Shown: positions 1-8,258, counted from the stretch's first letter. The stretch is DNA of 64,000 nucleotides from Nocardioides renjunii (GCF_034661175.1 NZ_CP141058.1:3844001-3908000); one strand, 5' to 3'. Program-made: numbers and translations. Notes: a model not told the origin generated them from the letters alone.

Positions 1-2
1 CG

Positions 3-1505
3 ACCCGTCCGCCGGCCCTCCCGCGGGTCGCGGTCTGCGGGATCAGCCTCGAGGCCTCCACGTTCTCGCCGGCCCTCACCACGGCGGCGATGCTCGCGCC
101 CCGTCGCGGACGCGAGGTGCTGGACGCGTGGGACTTCTGGCGCCCCGGCGGCTCGCTGGCCGACCGCGCCGAGTGGATCGGCATCCTGCAGGCACGGAAC
201 ATCGCGGGCGGCGCGATCCCGGCCGACGACCACGCCCTCCTGAAGGCCGAGATCCTCGCCGGCCTCGTCGCCGCGATCGCCGAGGCACCGCTCGACGGCG
301 TGGTCCTCGACATCCACGGCGCGGCGAGCGTGGTCGGCCTCGACGACATGGAGGGTGACCTCGCCGTGGCGGTGCGGGCGGTCGTCGGTCCGGACTGCCT
401 GATCAGCAGCGGGATGGACCTGCACGGCAACGTGTCCCGCACCCTGGCCGGGACGGTGGACCTGCTGACGACGTACCGCACCGCCCCCCACGTGGACTGG
501 CAGGAGACCAAGGAGCGCGCGGCCCGCAACCTGCTCGACCGGCTCGCCCTGCCGCCCGGTCGGCGGCGTCCGGCCAAGGCCTGGGTGCCGGTGCCGATCC
601 TGCTGCCGGGCGAGATGACCAGCACCCGCCAGGAGCCGGCGACGAGCCTCTACGCCCGGGTCCCCGAGATCGAGGCGCTGGACGGGATCCTCGACGCCGG
701 GATCTGGATCGGCTACCCGTGGGCGGACGAGCCGCGCAACTGCGCGGTCGTCATGGTGATCGGCGACGACGCCGGCCGCGCGACGAGGGAGGCCGCCGCG
801 CTGGCCCGCGAGCTCTGGGCCCGGCGCGAGGAGTTCGGCTTCGTCGCGCCCACCGGCACGCTGGCGGAGGTGCTCGCGCGGGCCGTCGCCGCCCCGACGG
901 GGCCCTTCGTCATCTCCGACTCCGGCGACAACCCGACCGCCGGCGGCGCGGGTGACGTCACCTGGACCCTCGCGGCGCTGCTCGCCAGCGAGGAGCTGGC
1001 AGCCAGCGGCAAGCGCGCGATCTACGCCTCCATCCCCGACGCGCCGGCGGCGCTCGCGGCCGCCGAGGTGGGCGTCGGGGCGGACGTACGCCTCACGCTG
1101 GGCGCCCGGATCGACCCGCGGCCGGCCCCACCCGTCCAGGTGTCGGGCCGGGTCGTGGCGGTCGTGCCCTCGGAGGACAACGTCGAGGTCGTCGTGCGCA
1201 CGCCCGCGGTGGACGTGGTCGTGACCCGGCGCCGGCGGCCCTACCACCTCGAGTCGGACTTCACGCGGCTCGGGCTGGACCCGCGCACCGCCGACATCGT
1301 CGTGGTGAAGATCGGCTACCTCGAGCCGGAGCTGTTCGACCTGGCGGCGGACTGGATGCTGGCGCTGACCCCGGGCGGTGTCGACCAGCACCTGTCCCGG
1401 CTCGGCCACCGCCGCGTCCGACGACCGATGTTCCCCCTCGACGACGTGTCGTCGGTCGACCCGGTGGCGGACGCCGTGCTGTTCCCCGGTGACACCGGGG
1501 GCTGA
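3..1505 (+). CDS. M81 family metallopeptidase (MlrC-like), 5' truncated by the window
   Basis: The reading frame is open from position 3, so the true start lies upstream of the window. The first visible residues (RVAVCGISLEASTFSP) match the N-terminal strand and NTFSP-type motif of the MlrC/M81 family. Metal-ligand type motifs follow: DIHGA near 309, DLHGN near 417 and a YRTAPHVD stretch near 474. DSGDNP near 919 is typical of the start of the C-terminal MlrC domain. The family is named after microcystinase C, a zinc-dependent hydrolase of linearised peptides, but most actinobacterial members have unknown substrates. It is convergent with cutC, 3 nt away. The internal ATG at 90 is not the start, because conserved sequence precedes it. 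Confidence 0.88.
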   Translation, partial: TRPPALPRVAVCGISLEASTFSPALTTAAMLAPRRGREVLDAWDFWRPGGSLADRAEWIGILQARNIAGGAIPADDHALLKAEILAGLVAAIAEAPLDGVVLDIHGAASVVGLDDMEGDLAVAVRAVVGPDCLISSGMDLHGNVSRTLAGTVDLLTTYRTAPHVDWQETKERAARNLLDRLALPPGRRRPAKAWVPVPILLPGEMTSTRQEPATSLYARVPEIEALDGILDAGIWIGYPWADEPRNCAVVMVIGDDAGRATREAAALARELWARREEFGFVAPTGTLAEVLARAVAAPTGPFVISDSGDNPTAGGAGDVTWTLAALLASEELAASGKRAIYASIPDAPAALAAAEVGVGADVRLTLGARIDPRPAPPVQVSGRVVAVVPSEDNVEVVVRTPAVDVVVTRRRRPYHLESDFTRLGLDPRTADIVVVKIGYLEPELFDLAADWMLALTPGGVDQHLSRLGHRRVRRPMFPLDDVSSVDPVADAVLFPGDTGG

Positions 1506-1508
1506 GGA

Positions 1509-2267
1509 TCAGCGGCCGAGCGCCGCCATCACGTCGGCCAGCACCGCCGCGCTCGTCACGCTGCGACTCCCCTCGTCGTAGCCCGCCGACACCCCGGTGG
1601 ACACCACCGTCCCCGGCGCCCGCAGGTGCACCTCGCGCGCCCCGGTCTCCGTGACGACCTGCGCGACGTTGCCCGGGCGCACGCCGCCACCGACCGCGAT
1701 CCTCACGTCGTCGCCACCTCGCCGCACGAGGTCGGCGAGGAGCGGCAGGTGGTCCACCGCGGGACCGGCGCCGCCGGACGTCAGCACCCTCGTCACGCCG
1801 AGGTCGCCGAGCAGGCGCAGCGCCGAGGGCTTGTCCGGCACGGAGTCGAAGGCCTTGTGGAAGGTGACCGGTGCGTCCGCGCTGGCGGCGACGAGGCGTC
1901 GTACGGCGTCGGCGTCGACGGTGCCGTCGGGGGTCAGCGTGCCGACCACGAAGCCGAGCCGCACCGAGCCGTCCGCGGACGCGCGGACCGCCTCGATGTC
2001 GGCCACCATCACGTCGACCTCCTGCTCGGAGTGCACGAAGTCCCCGGCGCGGACCCGCACGAGCACGCGGATCTCGAGTCCGGGTGCGTGCGCGGCGCAG
2101 TGGTGGACGAACCCGAGCGTGGGCGTCGTGCCGCCGTCGACGAGGCCGGCGCATACCTCCAGCGCGTCGGCACCCGCCTCGGCGGCGAGCCGCGCTCCCC
2201 CGACGTCCTCGAGGCAGATCTCCACCAGGGTCTCGGCCAGGGGTGCGGCAAGGCGTGCGGCGGTCAT
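1509..2267 (-). CDS. cutC: CutC family copper homeostasis protein
   Basis: A 252-aa protein of normal length for the CutC TIM-barrel family. The N-terminal VEICLEDVGGARLAAEAGAD block, the GTLTPDGTVD segment and the C-terminal GGGVRPGNV loop are family hallmarks. CutC has been linked to cytosolic copper handling in E. coli, but its biochemical activity is unsettled, so a specific role is not claimed. It is transcribed away from the universal stress gene; the 76-nt gap between them must hold both promoters. No metal-responsive operator is obvious to me. Confidence 0.9.
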   Translation of the reverse strand: MTAARLAAPLAETLVEICLEDVGGARLAAEAGADALEVCAGLVDGGTTPTLGFVHHCAAHAPGLEIRVLVRVRAGDFVHSEQEVDVMVADIEAVRASADGSVRLGFVVGTLTPDGTVDADAVRRLVAASADAPVTFHKAFDSVPDKPSALRLLGDLGVTRVLTSGGAGPAVDHLPLLADLVRRGGDDVRIAVGGGVRPGNVAQVVTETGAREVHLRAPGTVVSTGVSAGYDEGSRSVTSAAVLADVMAALGR

Positions 2268-2343
2268 GGACCCACGCTATGCCCGGGTGCTCGGTCCACT
2301 ACGTTCGTGCCCGACCCCGACCCCGTCCCGAGCAGGAGAGCCC

Positions 2344-2715
2344 GTGAGCGTCCTCGTCTTCTACAAGCCCACCCCCGAGGGCGCCGAGGCCATCCGGGCC
2401 GGCGCGACCCAGGCGGCCTTCCACCGCACGGACCTCGTCGTGCACAACGTGCCCCTGGACGCGGCCGAGGAGGAGAAGGTCGTGGCCCTGGCCTCGGGCG
2501 CCGCCACCGGTGCCGGGGTGCCGCTCCGGACCGTCCCCGAGCCTGCCGACGGCTCTCCCGTCGACGCGTTCCTCGCCGCCGCCGAGACGGCGGGCGTGGA
2601 GCTGCTCGTGCTCGGGATCCGCCACCGCACGCAGGTCGGGAAGCTGATCATGGGCAGCACCGAGCAGCAGATCCTGCTGGACGCCCCGCGACCGGTGCTC
2701 GCGGTCAAGGCCTGA
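2344..2715 (+). CDS. Universal stress protein (UspA family)
   Basis: A single-domain Usp of 123 aa. The C-terminal part carries the family's nucleotide-binding signature: GIRHRTQVGKLIMGS, then ILLDAPRPVLAVK, which fits the G-x2-G-x9-G(S/T) pattern loosely. The GTG at 2344 is chosen because AGGAG lies about 7 nt upstream and the first strand (SVLVFYKP) starts right there. Longer in-frame extensions run antisense to cutC and are not plausible. Usp proteins help survival under starvation and redox stress. A GNAT gene follows on the same strand after a short gap and may be co-transcribed. Confidence 0.85.
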   Translation: MSVLVFYKPTPEGAEAIRAGATQAAFHRTDLVVHNVPLDAAEEEKVVALASGAATGAGVPLRTVPEPADGSPVDAFLAAAETAGVELLVLGIRHRTQVGKLIMGSTEQQILLDAPRPVLAVKA

Positions 2716-2732
2716 CCGGGAGCCCGGGTCCC

Positions 2733-3242
2733 GTGCGGCACCACGTGGAGGTGAGCCTGCCGGCGACCCTCGAGCTCTCCGACCGGTCGGTCACCCTGCG
2801 CCGGGCGACTTCCGGCGACCTGTCGGCCGTCGTCGCGCTGCTGAGCGACGACCCGCTCGGCGCGACCCGGGACGGACCCACCGTCGACGGCGGGCTGACG
2901 CCGTACGTCACCGCGTTCGAGGCGATCGACGCCGATCCCGCCCAGCTCCTCGTCGTCGCGGAGGCCGAGGGCCGGGTGGTCGCCACGATGCAGCTGTCGT
3001 TCATCCCCGGCCTGTCCCGCCGCGGTGCGCTGCGGGCGCAGGTGGAGGGCGTACGCGTGCACGCCGACCTGCGCGGCAGCGGCCTCGGACGGGCCATGCT
3101 GACCTGGGCGGTCGACGAGGCGCGCACACGCGGGTGCGCACTGGTGCAGCTGACGAGCGACAAGCAGCGCACGCGGGCGCACGGGTTCTACGAGGAGCTC
3201 GGCTTCGTGCCCTCGCACGAGGGCTTCAAGCTGTCCCTCTGA
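2733..3242 (+). CDS. GNAT family N-acetyltransferase
   Basis: A 169-aa protein with a single GNAT fold. Motif A, VRVHADLRGSGLGRAML, supplies the R/Q-x-x-G-x-G/A acetyl-CoA pyrophosphate loop (RGSGLG). The C-terminal AHGFYEELGF is the usual motif B end. The start is uncertain: GTG at 2733 has GGGA about 11 nt upstream, while GTG at 2745 and 2751 lie in the same frame. The acceptor substrate cannot be read from sequence. It lies 17 nt behind the universal stress gene and 86 nt before tRNA-Lys. Confidence 0.8.
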   Translation: MRHHVEVSLPATLELSDRSVTLRRATSGDLSAVVALLSDDPLGATRDGPTVDGGLTPYVTAFEAIDADPAQLLVVAEAEGRVVATMQLSFIPGLSRRGALRAQVEGVRVHADLRGSGLGRAMLTWAVDEARTRGCALVQLTSDKQRTRAHGFYEELGFVPSHEGFKLSL

Positions 3243-3328
3243 CCGGGCCGGCCAGCCTCCTCTGAGAGGATGCGCCTCAAGGTGTGAGGTCGCGCCGGGC
3301 GCTCGTCGCGCGGACGCACCCCTCCCCC

Positions 3329-3401
3329 GGGCCTCTAGCTCAATGGGTAGAGCAGCGGACTTTTAATCCGTTGGTTCAGGGTTCGAGCCCCTGGAGGCCT
3401 A
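3329..3401 (+). tRNA. tRNA-Lys (anticodon TTT)
   Basis: A full cloverleaf is visible: acceptor GGGCCTC with GAGGCCT (one G-T pair at 1:72), D-stem GCTC/GAGC, anticodon loop CTTTTAA with TTT, and a GGTTCGAGCCC T-arm. Discriminator A is at 3401. CCA is not encoded (ACCG follows), so it must be added by nucleotidyltransferase. The charging enzyme may be the class I lysS at the far end of this window. Confidence 0.95.
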
Positions 3402-3430
3402 CCGCGCAGCACTCGCTCGACGCGGGCAGG

Positions 3431-3465
3431 CCCGGACCGCCGGGCCTCAGCCCGGCGGCTCCGGG
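3431..3465. terminator. Strong hairpin between tRNA-Lys and ndh, probable bidirectional terminator
   Basis: A GC-only stem of about 15 bp: CCCGGA-C-CGCCGGGC pairs with GCCCGGCGG-CT-CCGGG across a CTCA loop, with one bulged base. It lies between the convergent tRNA-Lys and the 3' end of ndh. No T-tract follows, as is common for actinobacterial terminators. Confidence 0.6.
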
Positions 3466-3480
3466 TCGAGCGGCTGCCGG

Positions 3481-4965
3481 TCAGGCGCCGCCGACGCGGT
3501 CGGCCGGCACGCCGCGGGCGCCGGAGTCGGTGAGCTGCGACTCGCGCTCGGCGGCCTGCTCGAGCTCCTGGCGCCGGGTCTCCACCATCATCGCCCGCGT
3601 GGCGTCGTAGATGCCGGGGTCGCTCACCAGGTCGGCGGCACCGCGACGCAGCCGGGCCAGCGCGGCACGCGCGAAGATCTGCTGCTCGGTGGTGGTGCGC
3701 TCGGACCGGTTGTTGCTGATGAACGTGATCGCCCACCGCATCAGCGCGGAGACCTGGTTCTTGAAGCCGGTGAGGTAGACGAGGTGGACCCCGAGCCACA
3801 TCAGCCAGGCGACGATGCCGGTGAGCCGGAGCTTGCCGACCATCGCGACCGCGCGGAACCGGCTGATGATGGCCATCGAGCCCTTGTCGAAGTACTTGAA
3901 CGGCGGCTGCGGCTGCTTGCCCTCGACGCGGTTGCGGATCTCCTTCGCGGCGTACTTCGCGCCCTGGATCGCGACCTGTGCGACGCCGGGGAGGTTGTCG
4001 AGGGCGATCATGTCGCCGACGACGAACACCTCGGGGTGCCCGGGGAGGGTGAGGTCGGGGTTGACCGAGATCCGGCCCGCGCGGTCCAGCGGCGCGCCGC
4101 TCTGCTCCGACAGCGTCCTGCCCAGCGCGTTGGCCTGCACGCCGGCGGCCCAGATCTTGGCGACCGAGTTGATCCGCTCGACCCGGCCGTCCTTGAACTT
4201 GACCTCGAGGCCGCGCTCGTCGACGTCGGTGACCATCGCGCCGAGCATGACCTCGACACCGAGCTTCTCGAGCTCGCGCTGGGCCTTGGCGCCGAGCTTG
4301 GCGCCGAAGGGCGGCAGCACCTGGCCGGCCGCGTCGATGAGCACGACGCGGGCGTGGCGGGTGTTGATCGCCCGGAAGTCCTTGTTGAGGGTGCGGTGCG
4401 CGAGCTCGGCGATCTGGCCGGCCATCTCCACACCGGTCGGTCCGGCACCCACCACGACGAAGGTCAGGAGGTGGTCGACGTCGTCGCCGCGCGTGGCGCC
4501 GAGCTCGGCCATCTCGAAGGCGCCGAAGATGCGCCCGCGCAGCTCCAGGGCGTCGTCGATGCTCTTCATGCCGGGGGCGAACTCGGCGAAGTGGTCGTTG
4601 CCGAAGTAGGACTGGCCGGCGCCGGCGGCGACCAGCAGCGAGTCGTACGACGTCACGGTGTCGCGGCCGAGCACCTGCGAGGTGACGGTGCGGGCCGTCA
4701 GGTCGATGCCGGTGACCTCGCCGAGGATGACCCGCGCGTTGTCCTGGCCGCTGAGGACCTCGCGGGTGGGCGGTGCGATCTCGCCCTCGGAGAGGATGCC
4801 CGTCGCCACCTGGTAGAGCAGCGGCTGGAAGAGGTGGTGGGTGGTCTTCGCGATGACCGTCACGTCCACGTCGGCCCGTCGCAGCGCCTTGGTGCCGAAG
4901 AGCCCGCCGAAGCCGGATCCGATCACCACCACCTTGTGGCGGTGGGAGTCCTGCGTCGAGGTCAT
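3481..4965 (-). CDS. ndh: Type II NADH dehydrogenase (NAD(P)/FAD-dependent oxidoreductase)
   Basis: A 494-aa two-dinucleotide-binding-domain flavoprotein. The N-terminal FAD site reads VVVIGSGFGGLFGTKAL, the NADH site VVVGAGPTGVEMAGQIAE, and the second FAD motif VFVVGDMIAL. An AQVAIQGAKY segment typical of NDH-2 follows. The C-terminal third has a hydrophobic stretch (LMWLGVHLVYLTGF) that would attach the enzyme to the inner face of the membrane, where it passes electrons from NADH to menaquinone without pumping protons. The ATG at 4965 is preferred over the longer ATG at 5013 because AGGAG sits 6 nt upstream and the FAD motif follows 10 codons later. Confidence 0.9.
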   Translation of the reverse strand: MTSTQDSHRHKVVVIGSGFGGLFGTKALRRADVDVTVIAKTTHHLFQPLLYQVATGILSEGEIAPPTREVLSGQDNARVILGEVTGIDLTARTVTSQVLGRDTVTSYDSLLVAAGAGQSYFGNDHFAEFAPGMKSIDDALELRGRIFGAFEMAELGATRGDDVDHLLTFVVVGAGPTGVEMAGQIAELAHRTLNKDFRAINTRHARVVLIDAAGQVLPPFGAKLGAKAQRELEKLGVEVMLGAMVTDVDERGLEVKFKDGRVERINSVAKIWAAGVQANALGRTLSEQSGAPLDRAGRISVNPDLTLPGHPEVFVVGDMIALDNLPGVAQVAIQGAKYAAKEIRNRVEGKQPQPPFKYFDKGSMAIISRFRAVAMVGKLRLTGIVAWLMWLGVHLVYLTGFKNQVSALMRWAITFISNNRSERTTTEQQIFARAALARLRRGAADLVSDPGIYDATRAMMVETRRQELEQAAERESQLTDSGARGVPADRVGGA

Positions 4966-5106
4966 GGATGCTCCTGGTGTCGTAGGTGCGCTCACTGGTT
5001 CCGCTGTACCCATTCTCCTCCGCGCAGCACCGACCGCGAAACGCCGGGCGCGTCTTCTTGCTCACACCCCACTACCCAGCGCCCCGAGAAACTATGGTGT
5101 GGTCGA

Positions 5107-5131
5107 GGTTTGAAGCACCCGACACCGGGTA
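5107..5131 (+). promoter_or_regulatory. Candidate SigB/SigF-type stress promoter
   Basis: GGTTT at 5107-5111 and GGGTA at 5127-5131 are separated by 15 nt. This fits the actinobacterial general-stress sigma consensus GTTT-N14-16-GGGTAT. It would start transcription about 38-40 nt before the GTG at 5178. The downstream gene encodes an anti-sigma-like ATPase, which makes the match more meaningful. Confidence 0.45.
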
Positions 5132-5177
5132 GAGACAGCCCCACTGGACTGTCGACACCCCCCTGAAAAGAGTCCCA

Positions 5178-6116
5178 GTGCCGCTGAGCTCCGAGTTGAC
5201 GCTGGCGTCGTCGCCGCGCGCTGCGGCCGACGCGCGTCGCTGGGTCGGTCAGGTCTGCCACCGGCTCGAGCGTCCCGACCTCGTCGAGTGCGCCGAGCTG
5301 GGCGTCTCCGAGCTCGTCGCCAACGCCCTGCTCCACGCCACCGCCCCCTACAAGGTCCGCGTGCGGGGCACGGCCACGCACCCGCGCATCGAGGTCGTCG
5401 ACGGGTCCCCGGTCCCGCCCGTGCCGCCGGCCCCTGTCGAGGTCGACGACCTCGACCTGCTGCTCACCTTCGGCCGCGGCCTGTCGATGGTCGCGCAGTG
5501 CGCCGTGGCATGGGGCGCCACGATCGAGTCCGACGGCAAGATCGTGTGGTTCGAGCCCGCGCCCGAGGTCAGCGAGGACGCGGCCGCCGAGTGGGTGATC
5601 GACCAGCACGACCAGATGCCGCCGGAGCCGACCAGCGAGGCCACGGTCGAGGTGCGCCTCGTCGGCGTGGACGTGCCGCTGCACGCGAGCCTGCGCCGGC
5701 AGTACCACGAGCTGCGGCGCGAGCTGCGCCTGCTCTCGCTCTCGCACCAGTCCGACTACCCCCTCGCCGGCGACCTGACCGCGATGTTCACCAACTTCGA
5801 GCGGCAGTTCCCCGACTCCTACCGCGACCAGCTCCGCGCCGCCGAGTCGCAGGGGCTGCACCAGGTCGACGTCAGCTTCCCGATGATGCGTGAGGCCGGG
5901 CCGATCTTCGTCACGATGACGGAGATGTTCGACGTCGCCGACGCCTTCTGCAAGGCCGAGCGGCTGCTCTCGATGGCCCGCACCTCGGCACAGCGGTCCC
6001 TGCACAACTGGCTCCTCGGCGAGCTCGTCCACCAGCTCGACGGCGCCGGCGCGCAGCCGTGGCCCGGCCATCCCGACACCGACACCGGCCCGCCCATGGC
6101 CAGCCAGGTCGGGTGA
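5178..6116 (+). CDS. SpoIIAB/RsbW-like ATP-binding protein with a C-terminal extension of unknown function
   Basis: A 312-aa protein. Residues about 5-125 form a GHKL/HATPase_c_2 domain: the N-box is ELVANALLHA (Asn49) and the G-box GRGLSMV (99-105). Such domains occur in anti-sigma kinases and partner-switching regulators. Residues about 145-312 form a helical region rich in Arg, Glu and Leu that I do not recognise. It is about twice the length of a stand-alone RsbW, so it may bind a specific partner. The GTG start at 5178 sits just after a SigB-like promoter. Its stop overlaps the crcB start (GTGA). Confidence 0.75.
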   Translation: MPLSSELTLASSPRAAADARRWVGQVCHRLERPDLVECAELGVSELVANALLHATAPYKVRVRGTATHPRIEVVDGSPVPPVPPAPVEVDDLDLLLTFGRGLSMVAQCAVAWGATIESDGKIVWFEPAPEVSEDAAAEWVIDQHDQMPPEPTSEATVEVRLVGVDVPLHASLRRQYHELRRELRLLSLSHQSDYPLAGDLTAMFTNFERQFPDSYRDQLRAAESQGLHQVDVSFPMMREAGPIFVTMTEMFDVADAFCKAERLLSMARTSAQRSLHNWLLGELVHQLDGAGAQPWPGHPDTDTGPPMASQVG

Positions 6117-6508
6117 CCACCCGCCGCTCGTCCGACCTGGCCCTCGTCGCGGCGGGTGGTGGTGCGGGCGCGCTGCTGCGCCTCGCGGTCGACACGGTGG
6201 CACCCGACACGCTCGTCCCGTGGCCGACGCTGGCGATCAACGTGGTGGGAGCGTTCGTGCTCGGCGTGCTGCCCGCGCTGGCCGTCGTACGCCGCTCGCC
6301 CCGCGTCGCGGTGACGCTGGGGCCGGGATTCCTGGGCGGCTTCACCACGGTGTCGGCGTGGGCCGGAGAGGTCCGCGAGCTCGCCGCCTCGGGGCACGTC
6401 GCCACGGCCGGCGCCTACCTCGTCGGCACGCTCGCAGCCGGTCTGCTCGCTGCCGCGCTGGGACGGCGGCTCGCCCGGCCGCGCGAGCCCGAGGAGGTCC
6501 TGCGGTGA
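6113..6508 (+). CDS. crcB: CrcB/Fluc fluoride channel subunit 1
   Basis: 131 aa with four predicted membrane helices. Family motifs are GGGAGALLRLAVD near the N-terminus, the INVVGAFVLG helix containing the conserved Asn, and GPGFLGGFTTVSAWAGE, the counterpart of GGxTTFSTF. Fluc channels export fluoride passively as antiparallel dimers. The GTG start at 6113 overlaps the previous stop by 4 nt, and the product overlaps crcB2 by 4 nt. Upstream in-frame ATG 6059 would fall inside the preceding gene and is rejected. Confidence 0.9.
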   Translation: MTTRRSSDLALVAAGGGAGALLRLAVDTVAPDTLVPWPTLAINVVGAFVLGVLPALAVVRRSPRVAVTLGPGFLGGFTTVSAWAGEVRELAASGHVATAGAYLVGTLAAGLLAAALGRRLARPREPEEVLR

Positions 6509-6837
6509 CGGCGCTCCTGGTCGCGCTGGGCGCCGCTGTCGGCGCCCCGCTGCGCTTCGCGCTGTCGAGGCTCGACGGCACCTTCCCCACCGGGATGCTG
6601 CTGGTCAACACGGTGGGGTCCGGGCTGTTCGGCGTCTTCGCCGCGCTGACCCTGGGCGACGCCGCCTGGGCGCTGCTCGGCACGGGATTCTGCGGCGCCT
6701 TCACGTCGTTCTCGTCCTTCGCCGTACAGGCGGTCGAGCGTCCGTCGGCCGTCGGAGGGACATATGTCGTCGCCACCACCGTGCTGTCCATCGCCGCATG
6801 CGCGGTCGGATGGACCGGGGTCACCCTTCTGGGCTAG
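6505..6837 (+). CDS. crcB: CrcB/Fluc fluoride channel subunit 2
   Basis: 110 aa and shorter than its neighbour, again with four short hydrophobic segments. VNTVGSGLFG carries the conserved Asn, and GAFTSFSSFAVQAVE corresponds to the TTFSTF pore motif. GTG 6505 overlaps the upstream stop, and a strong GAGGAGG Shine-Dalgarno lies about 9 nt before it. Two adjacent, divergent crcB genes usually encode a heterodimeric channel. I could not find a convincing fluoride riboswitch upstream; the pair appears translationally coupled to the ATPase gene instead. Confidence 0.9.
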   Translation: MTALLVALGAAVGAPLRFALSRLDGTFPTGMLLVNTVGSGLFGVFAALTLGDAAWALLGTGFCGAFTSFSSFAVQAVERPSAVGGTYVVATTVLSIAACAVGWTGVTLLG

Positions 6838-6852
6838 GCCACTTGGTTAAAT

Positions 6853-6868
6853 CTTGACGATCGTCAAG
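6853..6868. terminator. Perfect 16-bp palindrome between convergent genes
   Basis: CTTGACGATCGTCAAG is its own reverse complement. It could form a 6-bp stem with a GATC loop and serve as a weak bidirectional terminator between crcB2 and the metallopeptidase gene. Equally it has the shape of a dimeric repressor operator. Position favours the first reading, symmetry the second. Confidence 0.35.
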
Positions 6869-6877
6869 GTGCGAGGG

Positions 6878-7231
6878 CTAGCCCCAGCCGAGCTCGTGGA
6901 GCCGCGCGTCGTCGAGACCGAAGTGGTGGGCGACCTCGTGCACGACGGTGATCCGCACCTCCTCCTCGAGGTCGTCGACCGTGTCGGCCATGTCCAGGAG
7001 CGGTCCTCGGAAGAGCAGGATCCGGTCCGGGAGCATGCCGGCGTGGTTGGCCGGCCGCTCCGTCAGCGCCAGCCCGTCGTAGAGCCCCAGGAGGTCCGGG
7101 TCGTCGGCCGGCGCCTCCGGCTCGACCAGCACCACGACGTTGTCGACGAGGCGGGCGAGGTCGTCGGGGAGGCCGTCGAGAGCCCGCCCCACCATGGCGT
7201 CGAACGCGGCGGGATCCAGGTCGATCGGCAT
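6878..7231 (-). CDS. Minimal zincin-type metallopeptidase family protein
   Basis: 117 aa, the usual length for the small actinobacterial zincin family (Pfam Zincin_1). Near the C-terminus the motif VVHEVAHHFGLDDARLHELG provides HExxH (HEVAH) plus a downstream Glu as likely zinc ligands. There is no signal peptide, so it should be cytosolic. Substrates are unknown. The ATG is at 7231, with tRNA-Asp encoded just upstream on the same strand. Confidence 0.8.
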   Translation of the reverse strand: MPIDLDPAAFDAMVGRALDGLPDDLARLVDNVVVLVEPEAPADDPDLLGLYDGLALTERPANHAGMLPDRILLFRGPLLDMADTVDDLEEEVRITVVHEVAHHFGLDDARLHELGWG

Positions 7232-7323
7232 GGCCTCAGCGTAGATAAGCCCCGCAACACGGGCTCAGCGGCCCGAAATGCCGAACAGGGTGAGCCTGTG
7301 GCTCACCCTGCTCGGTCATGCGT

Positions 7324-7400
7324 TGGCGACCCCGACGGGACTCGAACCCGCGGCCTCCGCCGTGACAGGGCGGCGCGCTAACCAACTGCGCTACGGGGCC
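7324..7400 (-). tRNA. tRNA-Asp (anticodon GTC), CCA encoded
   Basis: Read on the minus strand, acceptor GGCCCCG pairs with CGGGGTC, the D-arm is GCGCAGTTGGTTAGCGC, and the anticodon loop is CTGTCAC with GTC. The T-arm is GGGTTCGAGTCCC and the discriminator is G. The three bases after the discriminator are CCA, so unlike the other tRNAs here the 3' end is genomically encoded. Confidence 0.95.
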
Positions 7401-7492
7401 AGGTGGAACTTCGGTGGAACTGGTGAAGCGGGTGGAACTCTAACCCATGGTCTCCGGCGCCACACAATCGGCGGCACCCTCGCCCCAGGTCG

Positions 7493-7565
7493 CACCCCCA
7501 ACCGGATTCGAACCGGCGCTACCGCCGTGAAAGGGCGGGGTCCTGGGCCGCTAGACGATGGGGGC
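7493..7565 (-). tRNA. tRNA-Glu (anticodon TTC)
   Basis: Minus strand: acceptor GCCCCCA with TGGGGGT, anticodon stem CCGCC/GGCGG around loop CTTTCAC (TTC), T-arm CCGGTTCGAATCCGG, discriminator G. CCA is not encoded. It lies about 93 nt upstream of tRNA-Asp on the same strand, so the two may be processed from one transcript. Confidence 0.95.
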
Positions 7566-7713
7566 CAGCTCACCGGGCGAGCCCGATCGAGCGTCGACCA
7601 GCATAGGGCCACCGCGCTCGGGCCTCCCAACCAACGGGTCCGACCGGGTGATTCGGGACACGACTTCGCAAGACTGCCAGCGATTTGCCACTCGACTTTA
7701 CTAAACTTGCCGC

Positions 7714-8106
7714 GTGAGCCAGGAGTCACGGGAGCTGCGCTTCCTCGTCGTCGATGACAACGAGGACATCCGTGACGTCTTCTGCCGGCTCATCGAGCGT
7801 GCCGGGCACGTCGCGTCCACCGCCGTCGACGGCCTGGACGCGGTCGAGAAGCTGGAGGTCGAGTCCTTCGACGTGATGCTCCTCGACCTCACCATGCCGC
7901 GCATGAACGGCGTCGACGTGGTGCGGTGGCTCCGGGCTCGTCCGGAGGTCGCTCCGACGATGAAGATCGTGGTGATCAGCGCCTGGGCCGGCGAGCACCG
8001 AGCCGTCCTCCAGGAGCTGGGAATCGTCACCGTGATGCAGAAACCGCTGCGCATCCAGCAGCTGAGCGACCTGATCGAGCAAACCCTGCGCGACTCGGAG
8101 GCCTGA
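7714..8106 (+). CDS. Single-domain response regulator (CheY-like receiver)
   Basis: 130 aa, entirely a receiver domain with no output domain. The acidic pair is Asp14/Asp15 (VVDDNED), the phospho-acceptor Asp58 (MLLDLTMPRMNG), the switch Ser89 (VVISAW) and Lys110 (MQKPL). All catalytic residues are intact. With no DNA-binding domain it must act by protein contact or phosphotransfer. A GAF histidine kinase lies 1.4 kb downstream on the same strand and is the natural partner candidate. The GTG start at 7714 has no clear Shine-Dalgarno and follows AT-rich DNA, so leaderless translation is possible. Confidence 0.88.
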   Translation: MSQESRELRFLVVDDNEDIRDVFCRLIERAGHVASTAVDGLDAVEKLEVESFDVMLLDLTMPRMNGVDVVRWLRARPEVAPTMKIVVISAWAGEHRAVLQELGIVTVMQKPLRIQQLSDLIEQTLRDSEA

Positions 8107-8258
8107 ACCCGGCCCTGTCCCCTTTTCCGGGTGCTGGTCCCCGAGTGGTCCAGAGTCCGTGACCCATCCCTGAACGCACCACCGGGTCCCGATCTCTGGA
8201 GTGTCACCCCGCGAGCCGTCCGGTTCGCACCAACCCCAACACAACCCTGGAGAACCCC

